Positions 34,649 through 44,237 are shown, numbered from the stretch's first letter. The stretch is 64,000 nucleotides of DNA from Luteimonas sp. MC1572 (GCF_016615815.1 NZ_CP067112.1:2956717-3020716); one strand, 5' to 3'. Notes: generated from the letters alone by a model not told the origin. Numbers and translations are program-made.

Positions 34649-37093
34649 ATGACCGAACACGACCACTCCGGCGCCGCGCCCGCGGCACCGGCCGGCAGCC
34701 CCGACGGCTTCCTGCTCACCCCGCCGCCCACCGCCACCACGATGCGCGTGCTCAAGCGCAACGGCTGCGACGAGGCCGTCGACCTCAACAAGATCGTCCG
34801 CGCCGTGCAGCGCTGCGCCGACGGCCTGCACGCCGTCGACCCGATGCGCGTCGCCACGCGCACCATCTCCGGCCTGTACGACGGCGCCAGCACCCGCGAA
34901 CTCGACGAACTGTCGATCCGCACCGCGGCCATGCTGACCGCGGAAGAGCCCGAGTACAGCCGCCTCGCCGCGCGCCTGCTGGCCGGCGTGATCGCCAAGG
35001 AGGTCGCCGGCCAGGAGATCCACGCGTTCTCGCAGTCGGTCGCACGCGGCCACGAACTCGGCCTGATCAACGCGCGCCTGCTCGGCTTCGTGCAGGCCAA
35101 CGCGCGCAAGCTCAACGACGCGATCGATGCGTCGCTGGACCTGCGCTTCGACTACTTCGGCCTGCGCACGCTCTACGACCGCTACCTGCTGCGCCACCCG
35201 CACACGCGCAAGGTGGTCGAATCGCCGCAGCAGTTCTTCCTGCGCATCGCCTGCGCGCTCAGCGAGGACGTGCCCGAGGCACTGGCGCTGTACCGGCGCA
35301 TGGGCCGCCTGGACTACCTGCCGTCGTCGCCCACGCTGTTCAACGCCGGCACCACCCACGAGCAGCTGTCGTCGTGCTTCCTGCTCGACTCGCCACGGGA
35401 TTCGCTGGAGTCCATCTACCGCAGGTACGGCGAGATCGCGCAGCTCTCCAAGTTCAGCGGCGGCATCGGCGTGAGCTTCACCCGCGTGCGCTCGCGCGGT
35501 TCGCTGATCACGTCCACCAACGGCCATTCCAACGGCATCGTGCCGTGGTTGAAGACCCTGGATTCCTCGGTGGCGGCGGTCAACCAGGGCGGCAAGCGCA
35601 AGGGCGCGGCCTGCGTGTACCTGGAGCCGTGGCATGCCGACGTCGAGGAGTTCCTGGAACTGCGCGACAACACCGGCGACGACGCGCGGCGCACCCACAA
35701 CCTCAACCTGGCGAACTGGATCCCGGACCTGTTCATGCGCCGCGTGGAGGCGGATGGCGACTGGTCACTGTTCGATCCGCGCGTGGTGCCCGACTTCACC
35801 GACCTCCATGGCGACGCGTTCGATCGCGCCTACGCGCAGGCCGAGGCCGACGGCAAGGCGGTGCGCACGCTGAAGGCGCGCGAGCTGTACGCGCGGATGA
35901 TGCGCACGCTGGCGCAGACCGGCAACGGCTGGATGACGTTCAAGGACGCGTGCAACCGCGCCAGCAACCAGACCGCGCGGGCCGGCAACGTCATCCATCT
36001 GTCCAACCTGTGCACCGAGATCCTCGAGGTCACATCCGACAGCGAGACCGCGGTCTGCAACCTGGGTTCGATCAACCTTGCACACCACCTGGAGGCCGAT
36101 GCCGGGCACGGCACGCGCTTCGATTTCGACAAGCTCGGCGAGACCGTTCGCCTCGCGGTGCGCCAGCTCGACCGGGTGATCGACCTCAACTTCTATCCGA
36201 TCGACTCCGCGCGCAGCGGCAACCTGCGCTGGCGGCCGGTCGGGCTGGGCGTGATGGGCCTGCAGGACGTGTTCTTCCAGCTGCGCCTGCCGTTCGACGG
36301 CGACGAGGCGCGCACGCTGTCGGCGCGCATCGCCGAAGCGATCTATTTCCACGCGCTTGAAGCGTCCTGCGAGCTGGCGATCGAACGCGGCCGCCATCCG
36401 GCGTTCGCCGACACCCGCGCCGCGGCCGGCGAGCTGCAATTCGACGCCTGGGGCGTGATCCCGGCCGACACCGTGCGCTGGGACGCGCTGCGCGCGCGCA
36501 TCCGCGAGCACGGCCTGCGCAACTCGCTGCTGATCGCCATCGCGCCCACTGCCACCATCGCCTCGATCGCCGGCTGCTACGAATGCGTGGAGCCGCAGGT
36601 GTCCAACCTGTTCAAGCGCGAGACGCTGTCCGGCGACTTCCTGCAGGTCAACCGCCACCTGGTGCTGGAACTCAAGAAGCTCGGCCTGTGGACGCCGGAG
36701 GTGCGCGACGCGATCAAGCGCGCCGAGGGTTCGGTGCAGGGCCTGGCGCAGGTCCCGGAGGCGCTGCGCGCGATCTACCGCACCGCCTGGGAAGTGCCGA
36801 TGCGTTCGCTGATCGACATGGCCGCCGACCGCGGCGCGTTCATCGACCAGTCCGCGTCGCTCAACCTGTTCATGGAAAGCCCGTCGATCGGCGCGATGTC
36901 GTCGATGTACATGCATGCCTGGAAGCGCGGCATCAAGACCACGTACTACCTGCGCTCGCGGCCGGCCACGAAGATCGCCAAGGCGACGCTGGCTGGCATG
37001 GACGCGGAGGCGCCGGCCCCGCGGGAGTACGCACCGGCCGAGGCGGTGGCCTGCTCGCTGGAGAACCCGGAGAGCTGCGAGGCCTGCCAGTAG
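34649..37093 (+). CDS. nrdA: Ribonucleoside-diphosphate reductase, alpha subunit (class Ia)
   Basis: NrdA reduces ribonucleoside diphosphates to deoxy forms with the radical supplied by NrdB. The 814-residue protein begins with an ATP-cone (TTMRVLKRNGCDEAVDLNKI, about residues 30-110). The substrate-site cysteines lie in LSSCFLLD and ETAVCNLGSINL, the active-site block NLCTEILEV is conserved, and the C-terminal redox pair is Cys810/Cys813 (ESCEACQ). The ATG at 34649 has AAGG eight bases upstream; an ATG at 34613 has GAGGGAG but too close. It is preceded by NrdR-like boxes and a cobalamin riboswitch and followed after 48 bp by nrdB. Confidence 0.95.
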   Translation: MTEHDHSGAAPAAPAGSPDGFLLTPPPTATTMRVLKRNGCDEAVDLNKIVRAVQRCADGLHAVDPMRVATRTISGLYDGASTRELDELSIRTAAMLTAEEPEYSRLAARLLAGVIAKEVAGQEIHAFSQSVARGHELGLINARLLGFVQANARKLNDAIDASLDLRFDYFGLRTLYDRYLLRHPHTRKVVESPQQFFLRIACALSEDVPEALALYRRMGRLDYLPSSPTLFNAGTTHEQLSSCFLLDSPRDSLESIYRRYGEIAQLSKFSGGIGVSFTRVRSRGSLITSTNGHSNGIVPWLKTLDSSVAAVNQGGKRKGAACVYLEPWHADVEEFLELRDNTGDDARRTHNLNLANWIPDLFMRRVEADGDWSLFDPRVVPDFTDLHGDAFDRAYAQAEADGKAVRTLKARELYARMMRTLAQTGNGWMTFKDACNRASNQTARAGNVIHLSNLCTEILEVTSDSETAVCNLGSINLAHHLEADAGHGTRFDFDKLGETVRLAVRQLDRVIDLNFYPIDSARSGNLRWRPVGLGVMGLQDVFFQLRLPFDGDEARTLSARIAEAIYFHALEASCELAIERGRHPAFADTRAAAGELQFDAWGVIPADTVRWDALRARIREHGLRNSLLIAIAPTATIASIAGCYECVEPQVSNLFKRETLSGDFLQVNRHLVLELKKLGLWTPEVRDAIKRAEGSVQGLAQVPEALRAIYRTAWEVPMRSLIDMAADRGAFIDQSASLNLFMESPSIGAMSSMYMHAWKRGIKTTYYLRSRPATKIAKATLAGMDAEAPAPREYAPAEAVACSLENPESCEACQ

Positions 37094-37141
37094 GCCGTGC
37101 AGACGCGACTCCGCAAGCCCGCCCCTATCCCGAGGAACACC

Positions 37142-38164
37142 ATGATGTCCACGCACCACGCCCGGCTGCTGCTCGACCCCGGCTTCGAACTCACCCTGCG
37201 GCCGATGCGCTACCCGCGCTTCTACGAGATGTACCGCGACGCGATCCGCAACACCTGGACGGTGGAGGAGGTCGACTTCTCGCTCGACACCACCGACCTC
37301 AAGACCAAAGTCGGCCCCGCCGAGCGCCATCTGATCGAGCGCCTGATCGCGTTCTTCGCCACCGGCGATTCCATCGTGTCCAACAACCTGGTGCTCAACC
37401 TCTACCAGCACATCAACGCGCCGGAAGCGCGCATGTACCTGTCGCGGCAGCTGTACGAAGAGGCGCTGCACGTGCAGTTCTACCTCACCCTGCTCGACAC
37501 CTACCTGCCCGACCCCGCCGACCGCACGCGTGCCTTCGCCGCGGTCGAGAACATCCCCTCGATCCGCCGCAAGGCCGAATTCTGCTTCAAGTGGATCGAC
37601 TCGCTGCAGGGCGTCACCCGCATCGAGACCCGCGCGCAGCGCCGCCAGTTCCTGCTCAACCTGGTGTGTTTCGCCGGCTGCATCGAGGGCCTGTTCTTCT
37701 TCGGCGCGTTCGCCTACGTGTACTACCTGCGCTCGCGCGGGCTGCTGCACGGCCTGGCCAGCGGCACCAACTGGGTATTCCGCGACGAGAGCTGCCACAT
37801 GGCATTCGCGTTCGAGGTCATCCGCACCGCGCGCGAGGAGGAACCGGACCTGGTCGACGACGCGTTCCGCGCGCAGGTGGTGGAAATGATGACCGAGGCG
37901 GTGGAGTGCGAGTACGCGTTCGCCGAGGACACGCTGTCGGGCGGCGTGGCCGGGCTGTCGCTGAAGGACATGCGCCAGTACCTGGAGTACTGCGCCGACC
38001 AGCGCATGGCCCAGCTGGGCATGCCGCGGCATTTCGGCGCGCGCAACCCGTTCGCGTTCATGGAGCTGCAGGACGTGCAGGAACTGACCAACTTCTTCGA
38101 GCGTCGGGTCTCGGCCTACCAGGTGGGCGTGGAGGGCGAAGTGGCCTTCGACGAGGCGTTCTGA
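37142..38164 (+). CDS. nrdB: Ribonucleoside-diphosphate reductase, beta subunit (class Ia)
   Basis: The 340-residue subunit houses the diiron centre and radical. The ligand pattern follows E. coli NrdB in spacing: Asp76, Glu107 and His110, with the radical tyrosine at Tyr114 (EEALHVQFY). Later metal ligands lie in CIEGLFFFG and DESCHMAF. The tyrosine position supports a stable Tyr radical rather than a class Ic Phe type. GAGGAA precedes the ATG at 37142; an adjacent ATG (37145) is possible. It should be cotranscribed with nrdA and thus share its control. Confidence 0.95.
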   Translation: MMSTHHARLLLDPGFELTLRPMRYPRFYEMYRDAIRNTWTVEEVDFSLDTTDLKTKVGPAERHLIERLIAFFATGDSIVSNNLVLNLYQHINAPEARMYLSRQLYEEALHVQFYLTLLDTYLPDPADRTRAFAAVENIPSIRRKAEFCFKWIDSLQGVTRIETRAQRRQFLLNLVCFAGCIEGLFFFGAFAYVYYLRSRGLLHGLASGTNWVFRDESCHMAFAFEVIRTAREEEPDLVDDAFRAQVVEMMTEAVECEYAFAEDTLSGGVAGLSLKDMRQYLEYCADQRMAQLGMPRHFGARNPFAFMELQDVQELTNFFERRVSAYQVGVEGEVAFDEAF

Positions 38165-38215
38165 CGGCTGCCGTCCGCCGGTTACCATCGGCGCACTGCC
38201 CGGGGAGAACGCGCC

Positions 38216-39550
38216 ATGTCACGCAACGCCTGCATCCTGCTGTCGTCGTTCGTCCTCGCCGGCCTGGCGCTGCCGCTGCATGCCCGGGACGGGCAGCGCC
38301 CGGAAGTGGCCGCGGCCGCGTCGGAACTCGGCGCCAAGGTCGTGGCCTGGCGCCGCGACCTGCACCAGTACCCGGAGCTCGGCAACCGCGAGACGCGCAC
38401 CGCGGCGCTGGTCGCCGAGCACCTGCGCGCGCTCGGCCTGGAGCCTGTGACCGGCATCGCCACCACCGGCGTTACCGCCGTGCTCAAGGGCGGCAAGCCG
38501 GGGCCGCGCCTCGCGCTGCGCGCCGACATGGATGCGCTGCCGGTCACCGAGACCAGCGGCCTGCCGTTCGCGTCGACGGCCACCTCCACCTACCGCGGCG
38601 AGACCGTCGGCGTGATGCACGCCTGCGGCCACGACGCCCACACCTCGGTGCTGATGGGCGTCGCCGAGGCGCTGGTGGCGATGCGCGACGAACTGCCGGG
38701 CGAGGTGCTGTTCGTGTTCCAGCCCGCCGAGGAAGGCCCGCCGGACGACGAGAAGGGCGGCGCGAAGGAGATGCTGGCGCAGGGTGTGTTCCGCGACTTC
38801 AAGCCGGATGCGGTATTCGGCCTGCATGTGTTCTCCACGCTGCAGGCCGGCAAGCTCGGCGTGCGCAGCGGGCCGACGATGGCCGCGTCCGACCGCTTCA
38901 ACATCGTGGTCAAGGGCCGCCAGACGCACGGCTCCCGGCCGTGGGGCGGCGTGGACCCGATCGTCGCCGCGGCGGACATCATCGGCACCGCGCAGACCAT
39001 CGTCAGCCGCCGCCAGGACATCTCCAGCCAGCCGGTGGTGGTCAGCTTCGGCGCCATCAAGGGCGGGATCCGCTACAACATCATTCCCGAGCAGGTGGAG
39101 CTGGTCGGCACCATCCGCACGTTCGACGACGGCATGCGCGACGCGGTGTTCGCCGACCTGAAGAACGTCGCGGAAAAGGTGGCCGCCGCGCACGGCGCGA
39201 CCGTCGAGGCCAACGTGCCCGACCAGGACGGCAACCCGGTGACCGCCAACGACGCGGCGCTGACCGCGCGCATGCGCCCGAGCCTCGCGAAGGTGGCCGG
39301 CCCGGGCAACCTGCTGGACATGCCGCTCAACATGGGCGCCGAGGATTTCTCGTTCTTCGCCCGCGAGGTGCCAGGCCTGCTCTTTTTCGTCGGCGCCACG
39401 CCCGTCGGGCAGGACCCGGCGACCGCGCCCAGCAACCACTCGCCGGCGTTCTTCCTCGACGAGTCCGCGCTCGACCTGGGAATGCGCGCGATGCTGCAGC
39501 TGACGCTGGACTACCTGCACGGCGACGACGCGCCCACAAGCGGCGGCTGA
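38216..39550 (+). CDS. Secreted M20-family amidohydrolase (hippurate/IAA-amino acid hydrolase-like)
   Basis: A 444-residue zinc peptidase of the M20D group. It starts with a signal peptide ([17 protein letters not shown]). Metal-binding blocks include [43 protein letters not shown] and FQPAEEGPP; the dimerisation domain follows ([13 protein letters not shown]) and the last metal motif is NHSPAFF. Family members remove acyl or aryl groups from amino acids such as N-benzoylglycine or indoleacetyl conjugates. A link to aromatic-acid use is tempting, but the gene is far from that cluster. Confidence 0.88.
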   Translation: MSRNACILLSSFVLAGLALPLHARDGQRPEVAAAASELGAKVVAWRRDLHQYPELGNRETRTAALVAEHLRALGLEPVTGIATTGVTAVLKGGKPGPRLALRADMDALPVTETSGLPFASTATSTYRGETVGVMHACGHDAHTSVLMGVAEALVAMRDELPGEVLFVFQPAEEGPPDDEKGGAKEMLAQGVFRDFKPDAVFGLHVFSTLQAGKLGVRSGPTMAASDRFNIVVKGRQTHGSRPWGGVDPIVAAADIIGTAQTIVSRRQDISSQPVVVSFGAIKGGIRYNIIPEQVELVGTIRTFDDGMRDAVFADLKNVAEKVAAAHGATVEANVPDQDGNPVTANDAALTARMRPSLAKVAGPGNLLDMPLNMGAEDFSFFAREVPGLLFFVGATPVGQDPATAPSNHSPAFFLDESALDLGMRAMLQLTLDYLHGDDAPTSGG

Positions 39551-39572
39551 GCGCAGGCGCGATAATGCGCCC

Positions 39573-40388
39573 ATGACCACCGAACTCCCCCTCGGCCGCG
39601 AAGTCGCCTACCCGCGCGCCTACGACGCCTCGCTGCTGTTCCCGATCGCGCGCGACGCCGGCCGCGACACGCTCGGCATCGGCGCCGCCCTGCCGTTCGA
39701 CGGCCACGACCGCTGGCAGGCCTACGAGCTCTCCTGGCTGGACGCGCGCGGCAAGCCGGCGGTGGCCACCGCGACCTTCCTGGTGCCGGCCGCGTCGCCG
39801 CGGCTGATCGAATCGAAGTCGCTCAAGCTGTACCTGAACTCCTTCAACGGCACGCGTTTCGCGGATGCCGCGGATGTGCGGGCGCGCATCGCCGCCGACC
39901 TCTCGGGCGCGGCCGGCGCCACGGTGGCGGTCGACTTCGGCCTGCCGCCGATGGCCGGCGTCGACGACGATGCAGGCAGCATCGACATCGACGGCGTTGA
40001 CGTCGCCATCGACGCCTACGACCACCCGGCGCCCGAACTGCTCGCCTGCGACCCGGCGGCGGAAGTGGAGGAAACCCTGCGCTCGCAGCTGCTGAAGTCC
40101 AACTGCCCGGTCACCGGCCAGCCGGACTGGGCCAGCCTGCGCATCGCCTACCGCGGCCCGCGCATCGACCGCGCCGCGCTGCTGCGCTACCTGGTGTCGT
40201 TCCGCGAGCACGCCGGGTTCCACGAGCAGTGCGTGGAGCAGGTGTTCGTGGACCTGATGGCGCAGTGCCGCCCGGAGTGGCTGTCGGTCGAAGCCCGCTA
40301 CACGCGCCGCGGCGGCCTGGACATCAATCCCTGGCGGGCCACGCCAGGCCTGCCGCCGCCTGCGGCGCGGCGCGACGTGCGGCAGTGA
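39573..40388 (+). CDS. queF: NADPH-dependent 7-cyano-7-deazaguanine reductase
   Basis: QueF reduces preQ0 to preQ1, a late step toward queuosine in tRNA. The 271-residue length marks the long, bimodular type found in gammaproteobacteria. The QueF motif [13 protein letters not shown] is at residues 80-92. The thioimide-forming cysteine is Cys178, with the proton donor Asp185 in [11 protein letters not shown], and the [13 protein letters not shown] block follows. The gene starts 22 bp after the M20 hydrolase stop. Confidence 0.95.
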   Translation: MTTELPLGREVAYPRAYDASLLFPIARDAGRDTLGIGAALPFDGHDRWQAYELSWLDARGKPAVATATFLVPAASPRLIESKSLKLYLNSFNGTRFADAADVRARIAADLSGAAGATVAVDFGLPPMAGVDDDAGSIDIDGVDVAIDAYDHPAPELLACDPAAEVEETLRSQLLKSNCPVTGQPDWASLRIAYRGPRIDRAALLRYLVSFREHAGFHEQCVEQVFVDLMAQCRPEWLSVEARYTRRGGLDINPWRATPGLPPPAARRDVRQ

Positions 40389-40504
40389 GCGCAGGGGCAA
40401 CGCCGCGCGCACCAAGCGGCGCGCGCCTGGTCGCTCACGGTGACGCGATGTTTCCTTAACAAGGGCCGTGTGAACCTCCGCGCTGCAAGGCACAGGAGGC
40501 CAGC

Positions 40505-40882
40505 ATGAGCAATCCGCAGAATCCCAACGATCCGGCATCGCTGTCGCTGCAATCCGACCGCAAGGCGGAAACCGGCAACAAGCCGGGCAAGGCCGACTTT
40601 TCCAATGTCCGCAGCGCGGTCGACAGCACCGAGGCGGCGGCCCCGCGCGGCGCCGATTTCGGCAATGTGCAGTCCTCGGTGTCCTCCACCGAGGACATGG
40701 CGGGCGCGACCAGCTACACGGTGCAGAAGGGCGACACGCTCTCGCACATCGCCAAGGCGCAATACGGCAAGGCCAGCCAGTGGCGGCGCATCTTCGATGC
40801 CAACCGCGACCAGCTCGACGATCCCGACCGCATCCAGCCGGGCCAGGTGCTGAAGATCCCCCCGGCCGAAGCCGACAGCTGA
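40505..40882 (+). CDS. Small LysM-domain protein
   Basis: A 125-residue protein with a polar, disordered-looking first half that contains a repeated motif (ADFSNVRSAVDSTE, then GADFGNVQSSVSSTE). One LysM domain follows at about residues 70-118 (YTVQKGDTLSHIAKAQYGK). LysM binds N-acetylglucosamine polymers such as peptidoglycan. No signal peptide is seen, unlike most cell-wall LysM proteins; E. coli Kbp is a cytoplasmic-start example with a similar LysM end. An AGGAGG site precedes the ATG. It may be cotranscribed with the lipoprotein gene 47 bp downstream. Confidence 0.85.
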   Translation: MSNPQNPNDPASLSLQSDRKAETGNKPGKADFSNVRSAVDSTEAAAPRGADFGNVQSSVSSTEDMAGATSYTVQKGDTLSHIAKAQYGKASQWRRIFDANRDQLDDPDRIQPGQVLKIPPAEADS

Positions 40883-40929
40883 CCCGCTCGACGTTCGCCC
40901 CCGCCCTGAACCCCATGGAGAACCACCAC

Positions 40930-41424
40930 ATGATGCGCACCCCGATCCATGCCGCACTGGCCGCGGCGCTGCTGGGCACCCTGGCCCTGGCCGGCTGCAA
41001 GAAGGACGAGCCCGCCGTCGTCACCCCGCCTCCGGCCGCGCCGGCCCCGACCCCGGCCCCCATGCCGGCTCCCGCCCCCGCAGCCGCGGTCAGCGTGACG
41101 TCGGTCGACCTCGGCACCGCGGTCGACGCCAACAACCGCGTCACAGCGCCGGCCACCACGTTCGCGAGAGGCGACACGATCCATGCCTCGGTGGCCACCA
41201 CGTCGTCGGACCCGGCCATGCCACAGCGCGGCCAGCTGACCGCGCGCTGGTCGTTCGAGGATGGCCAGCTGGTCGACGAACTGAGCCGCGACTTCGACTT
41301 CACCGGCACCGGCAACACCGCGTTCCAGGTCAGCAAGCCGGACGGCTGGCCGGTGGGCCGCTACAAGGTGGAGATCCTGCTCAACGGTGCCGTCGTGCAG
41401 ACGCGCGAGTACGAAGTGCGTTGA
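40930..41424 (+). CDS. Proline-rich lipoprotein of unknown function
   Basis: The 164-residue protein has a lipoprotein signal (LLGTLALAGC, Cys at about 21), a Pro/Ala linker of about 25 residues, and a compact C-terminal domain. That domain has a beta-rich look: ARGDTIHASVATT, LTARWSFEDGQLVDELSRD and VGRYKVEILLNGAVV. It is reminiscent of Ig-like folds, but no family is claimed. I chose the ATG at 40930 because GGAG lies nine bases before it. A strong terminator follows 20 bp after the stop. Confidence 0.75.
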   Translation: MMRTPIHAALAAALLGTLALAGCKKDEPAVVTPPPAAPAPTPAPMPAPAPAAAVSVTSVDLGTAVDANNRVTAPATTFARGDTIHASVATTSSDPAMPQRGQLTARWSFEDGQLVDELSRDFDFTGTGNTAFQVSKPDGWPVGRYKVEILLNGAVVQTREYEVR

Positions 41425-41444
41425 TCGATACACCCGCGTGAAAC

Positions 41445-41471
41445 AAGGCCCGGCCCTGCGCCGGGCCTTTT
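41445..41471 (+). terminator. Rho-independent terminator
   Basis: AAGGCCCGGC and GCCGGGCCTT pair in a 10-bp stem around CCTGC and run into TTTTCG. It ends the LysM-lipoprotein unit. Confidence 0.9.
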
Positions 41472-41569
41472 CGTTGGCGGGGCGGGAACACACCGCGATC
41501 CAGCGTGGCGTGCAAGGGAGGCGCATGGTTTCCGGTTAGGCTTGCGACACCATCCCCTGGAGCACGCCG

Positions 41570-42427
41570 ATGTCCATCCTCCGCAAGAGCAGCGCCCTGC
41601 TGCCGCTGCTGCTGCTCGCCGCCTGCGCCTCGGCCCAGCCCGCCGGCACCAGCCCCGGCGCACGGTCGGCCGGGGTGGGCGAACACGCGCCCGACCCGTT
41701 GCTCGACGCGGCGCTCGGCGGCAGCTGGCGTTCGCCCGCTAACGTCGCCCGCGACCAGTACCGCCACCCGCGCGAAACCCTCACCTTCTTCGGCATCGAA
41801 ACCGGGCAGACCGTCATCGAGATCACGCCCGGCGCGGGCTGGTATGCCGAGATCCTCGCGCCCTGGCTTGCGGACGGCTACATCGCCGCGGTGGTCGATC
41901 CCGCCGCCCTGCCGGCGGGCTCCGGACGCACGTACCAGGACACCGCGCGTGGCCGGCTCGAGGCGCGCTTCGCGGCCGCGCCCGCACAGTTCTCGCGTGC
42001 CCGCATCGTGGCCTACGATCCCGCCGCGCCGGTGCTGGGCGCCCCGGGTTCGGCCGACGCGGTGCTGACCTTCCGCAACGTGCACAACTGGCGCAGCGCG
42101 GGCCAGGCCGAAGGCATGTTCAAGGCCTTCCATGCGGTGCTGAAGCCGGGCGGCGTGCTGGGCGTGGTCGAGCACCGCGCGCGCGCCGACGTCCCCGCCG
42201 ACGACAAGTCCGGTTATGTCGGGCAGGCGCAGGTGATCGCGATGGCCGAAGCCGCCGGGTTCCGCCTCGACGCCGCCAGCGAGATCAACGCCAATCCGCG
42301 CGACGACCGCGATCATCCCAATGGCGTCTGGACGCTGCCGCCGACCAACCGCCACGACGCCGAGGACCGCCAGCAGTACCAGGCGATCGGCGAAAGCGAC
42401 CGGATGACCCTGCGCTTCGTGAAGTAG
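41570..42427 (+). CDS. Lipoprotein-type SAM-dependent methyltransferase-like protein
   Basis: A 285-residue protein that begins with a clear lipoprotein signal (ALLPLLLLAACASA) and then a methyltransferase fold. TVIEITPGAGWYAEILAPWL is the SAM motif I position, and ADAVLTFRNVHNWRSAG and KPGGVLGVVEHRA are post-motifs. Such exported predicted methyltransferases are known as a family but not understood, since SAM is not expected outside the cytoplasm. It may bind another ligand with the same fold. The stop overlaps the start of rluE (TAGTG). Confidence 0.8.
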   Translation: MSILRKSSALLPLLLLAACASAQPAGTSPGARSAGVGEHAPDPLLDAALGGSWRSPANVARDQYRHPRETLTFFGIETGQTVIEITPGAGWYAEILAPWLADGYIAAVVDPAALPAGSGRTYQDTARGRLEARFAAAPAQFSRARIVAYDPAAPVLGAPGSADAVLTFRNVHNWRSAGQAEGMFKAFHAVLKPGGVLGVVEHRARADVPADDKSGYVGQAQVIAMAEAAGFRLDAASEINANPRDDRDHPNGVWTLPPTNRHDAEDRQQYQAIGESDRMTLRFVK

Positions 42428-42984
42428 TGCTGGTCGCGTTCAACAAGCCGCACGGCGTGCTGTGCCAGTTCACCGACCGCAGCGCGCCGCCGCGGCCGAC
42501 GCTGGCCGGCTTCGGGCTGCCGGCGGCGGTGTACCCCGCCGGCCGACTCGACCATGACAGCGAAGGCCTGCTGCTGCTGACCGACGACGGCGCGCTCGCG
42601 CACCGCATCACCGACCCGCGGCACAAGCTTGCCAAGACCTACCTGGTGCAGGTCGAGGGCGCGCCGTCGCCCGCGCAGCTGGATGCCCTGCGCGCAGGCG
42701 TGACGCTCAGCGACGGACCGTCGCGCCCGGCGCGCGCGCGCCTGCTCGACATGCCCCCGCCGCTCTGGCCACGCGACCCGCCGGTGCGCATGCGCAAGAC
42801 CGTGCCGGATGCGTGGCTGGAACTGGAGATCCGCGAAGGCCGCAACCGCCAGGTGCGGCGCATGACCGCGGCGGTCGGGCTGCCCACCCTGCGCCTGGTG
42901 CGGATCGCGATTGGCGGGTGTGCGCTGGATGGCATCGCGCCTGGCGCCTGGCGCGAAATCCCGATGGCGACGCCGTTTGGCTGA
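42427..42984 (+). CDS. rluE: 23S rRNA pseudouridine synthase RluE
   Basis: This 185-residue enzyme makes a pseudouridine in 23S rRNA (position 2457 in E. coli). The catalytic motif is AGRLDHDSEGLLLLT, with the active Asp in RLDHDSEG. The LWPRDPPVRMRKT block and EGRNRQVRRMTAAVG are specific to the RluE group. No S4 domain is present, as usual for RluE. The start is the GTG at 42427, overlapping the stop of the methyltransferase-like gene. Confidence 0.9.
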   Translation: MLVAFNKPHGVLCQFTDRSAPPRPTLAGFGLPAAVYPAGRLDHDSEGLLLLTDDGALAHRITDPRHKLAKTYLVQVEGAPSPAQLDALRAGVTLSDGPSRPARARLLDMPPPLWPRDPPVRMRKTVPDAWLELEIREGRNRQVRRMTAAVGLPTLRLVRIAIGGCALDGIAPGAWREIPMATPFG

Positions 42985-43097
42985 ACGGTTCAGGGCGCGC
43001 ATCGGCGACGCCATGCAATGCACCGGGGTGCTTGCAGCGCCCCCCGGTGATTCTGCTACCTTCACGTCCACCATCCGCAGCGTATTCACGCCGCCGG

Positions 43098-44222
43098 ATG
43101 GCAACCCAGGCACGGAAGGTCATGGCATCAGGCATCACCGCACAGGGCCGCGTGCTGGTCGTGGACGACCAGCAGGCCAACCTCCGCGTCGTCAGTGCGC
43201 TGCTGGCACGCCACGGCTACGACGTCGCCGTGGCCGACAACGGGCCGGCCGCGCTGGCCATGGTCGAGGCGCAGGTGCCCGACCTGATCCTGCTGGACAT
43301 GATGATGCCGGGCATGGACGGGTTCGGGGTGATGGCCGAGATCCGCGAGCGCGCGCTGCTGCGCGTGCCCGTCGTGTTCCTGACCGCCGCCCAGGACCGT
43401 GAGCTGCTGCTGCGCGCATTCGGCGCCGGCGCGGTGGACTACGTGACCAAGCCGTTCATTCCCGAGGAGCTGATGGCGCGCGTCAACGCGCACGTCGGCC
43501 TGAAGCTGGCCCGCGACCGCCTCGAACGCGTGGCACGCGAGCGCCAGGAGCTGGTCAACCTGGTCGCGCATGACCTGAAGAACCCGCTGTCCAGCGTCGT
43601 GTTCGCCAGCGACATGCTGCTCGCCGACAGCGTGCGCGCCGAGCGCGTGCCGCGTTACCTGCAGATGATCCGCGACAGCGCGGAGGACGGACTGGGCTAC
43701 ATCCGCCGCTACCTGGAAACCCAGGCCCAGGCGCGCAGGCAGGACACCCAGGCGGACGCGCGCGCGTCGCTCGGCGACGTGGTGGAGTGGATCATGGGCC
43801 GCTACAGCCTGCAGTTCGAAGACCGTGGCTGCCGGCTGCAGGCGGCGCCCGTGGGACCGGCGGTGGTGGCGATGGACGCCGTGGTGCTGCGCCAGGTCGC
43901 CGAGAACCTGATCAGCAACGCCATGAAGTACGCGCCCGGCAGCGATGTCGAACTGTCGGCGCCGGCCAGCGCGCCGGGCTACTGGCAGCTGCGCGTGGAG
44001 GACCGCGGCCCGGGTATTCCGGGCCATCGCCAGCGCGAGCTGTTCCGGCCATTCGTGCGCCTGGCCAACGACGACCCGGCGATTGCCGGCGCCTCGAGCG
44101 GGCTTGGCCTGTCGCTGGCGCAGCAGATCGTCAGTGGCGCCGGCGGGCAACTCTGGTACGAAGACCGCGAGGGTGGCGGCGCGTGCTTCGTGATCGAACT
44201 GCCGGAAGCCGCCGCCCTCTGA
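43098..44222 (+). CDS. Response regulator-histidine kinase hybrid
   Basis: The order is receiver first: residues 15-130 hold a REC domain (VLVVDDQQANLRVV, phospho-acceptor Asp in DLILLDMMMPGMDG, Lys in YVTKPF). Then come a HisKA domain with the phospho-histidine in NLVAHDLKNPLSS and a HATPase domain with N box NLISNAMKYA, G1 DRGPGIP and G2 GLGLSLA. No membrane segment or sensor domain is seen, so the protein is cytosolic and probably gets its signal from another kinase. ATGs at 43098 and 43122 are both possible; neither has an ideal ribosome-binding site. Confidence 0.88.
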   Translation: MATQARKVMASGITAQGRVLVVDDQQANLRVVSALLARHGYDVAVADNGPAALAMVEAQVPDLILLDMMMPGMDGFGVMAEIRERALLRVPVVFLTAAQDRELLLRAFGAGAVDYVTKPFIPEELMARVNAHVGLKLARDRLERVARERQELVNLVAHDLKNPLSSVVFASDMLLADSVRAERVPRYLQMIRDSAEDGLGYIRRYLETQAQARRQDTQADARASLGDVVEWIMGRYSLQFEDRGCRLQAAPVGPAVVAMDAVVLRQVAENLISNAMKYAPGSDVELSAPASAPGYWQLRVEDRGPGIPGHRQRELFRPFVRLANDDPAIAGASSGLGLSLAQQIVSGAGGQLWYEDREGGGACFVIELPEAAAL

Positions 44223-44237
44223 TCGTGCGGTGAGGCC

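Noticed and set aside
37142-38164. NrdB as a class Ic (Phe-type) or Ib subunit
   Set aside because: The radical position four residues after His110 is Tyr, and no nrdI/nrdH lies nearby; an N-terminal ATP-cone in NrdA supports class Ia.
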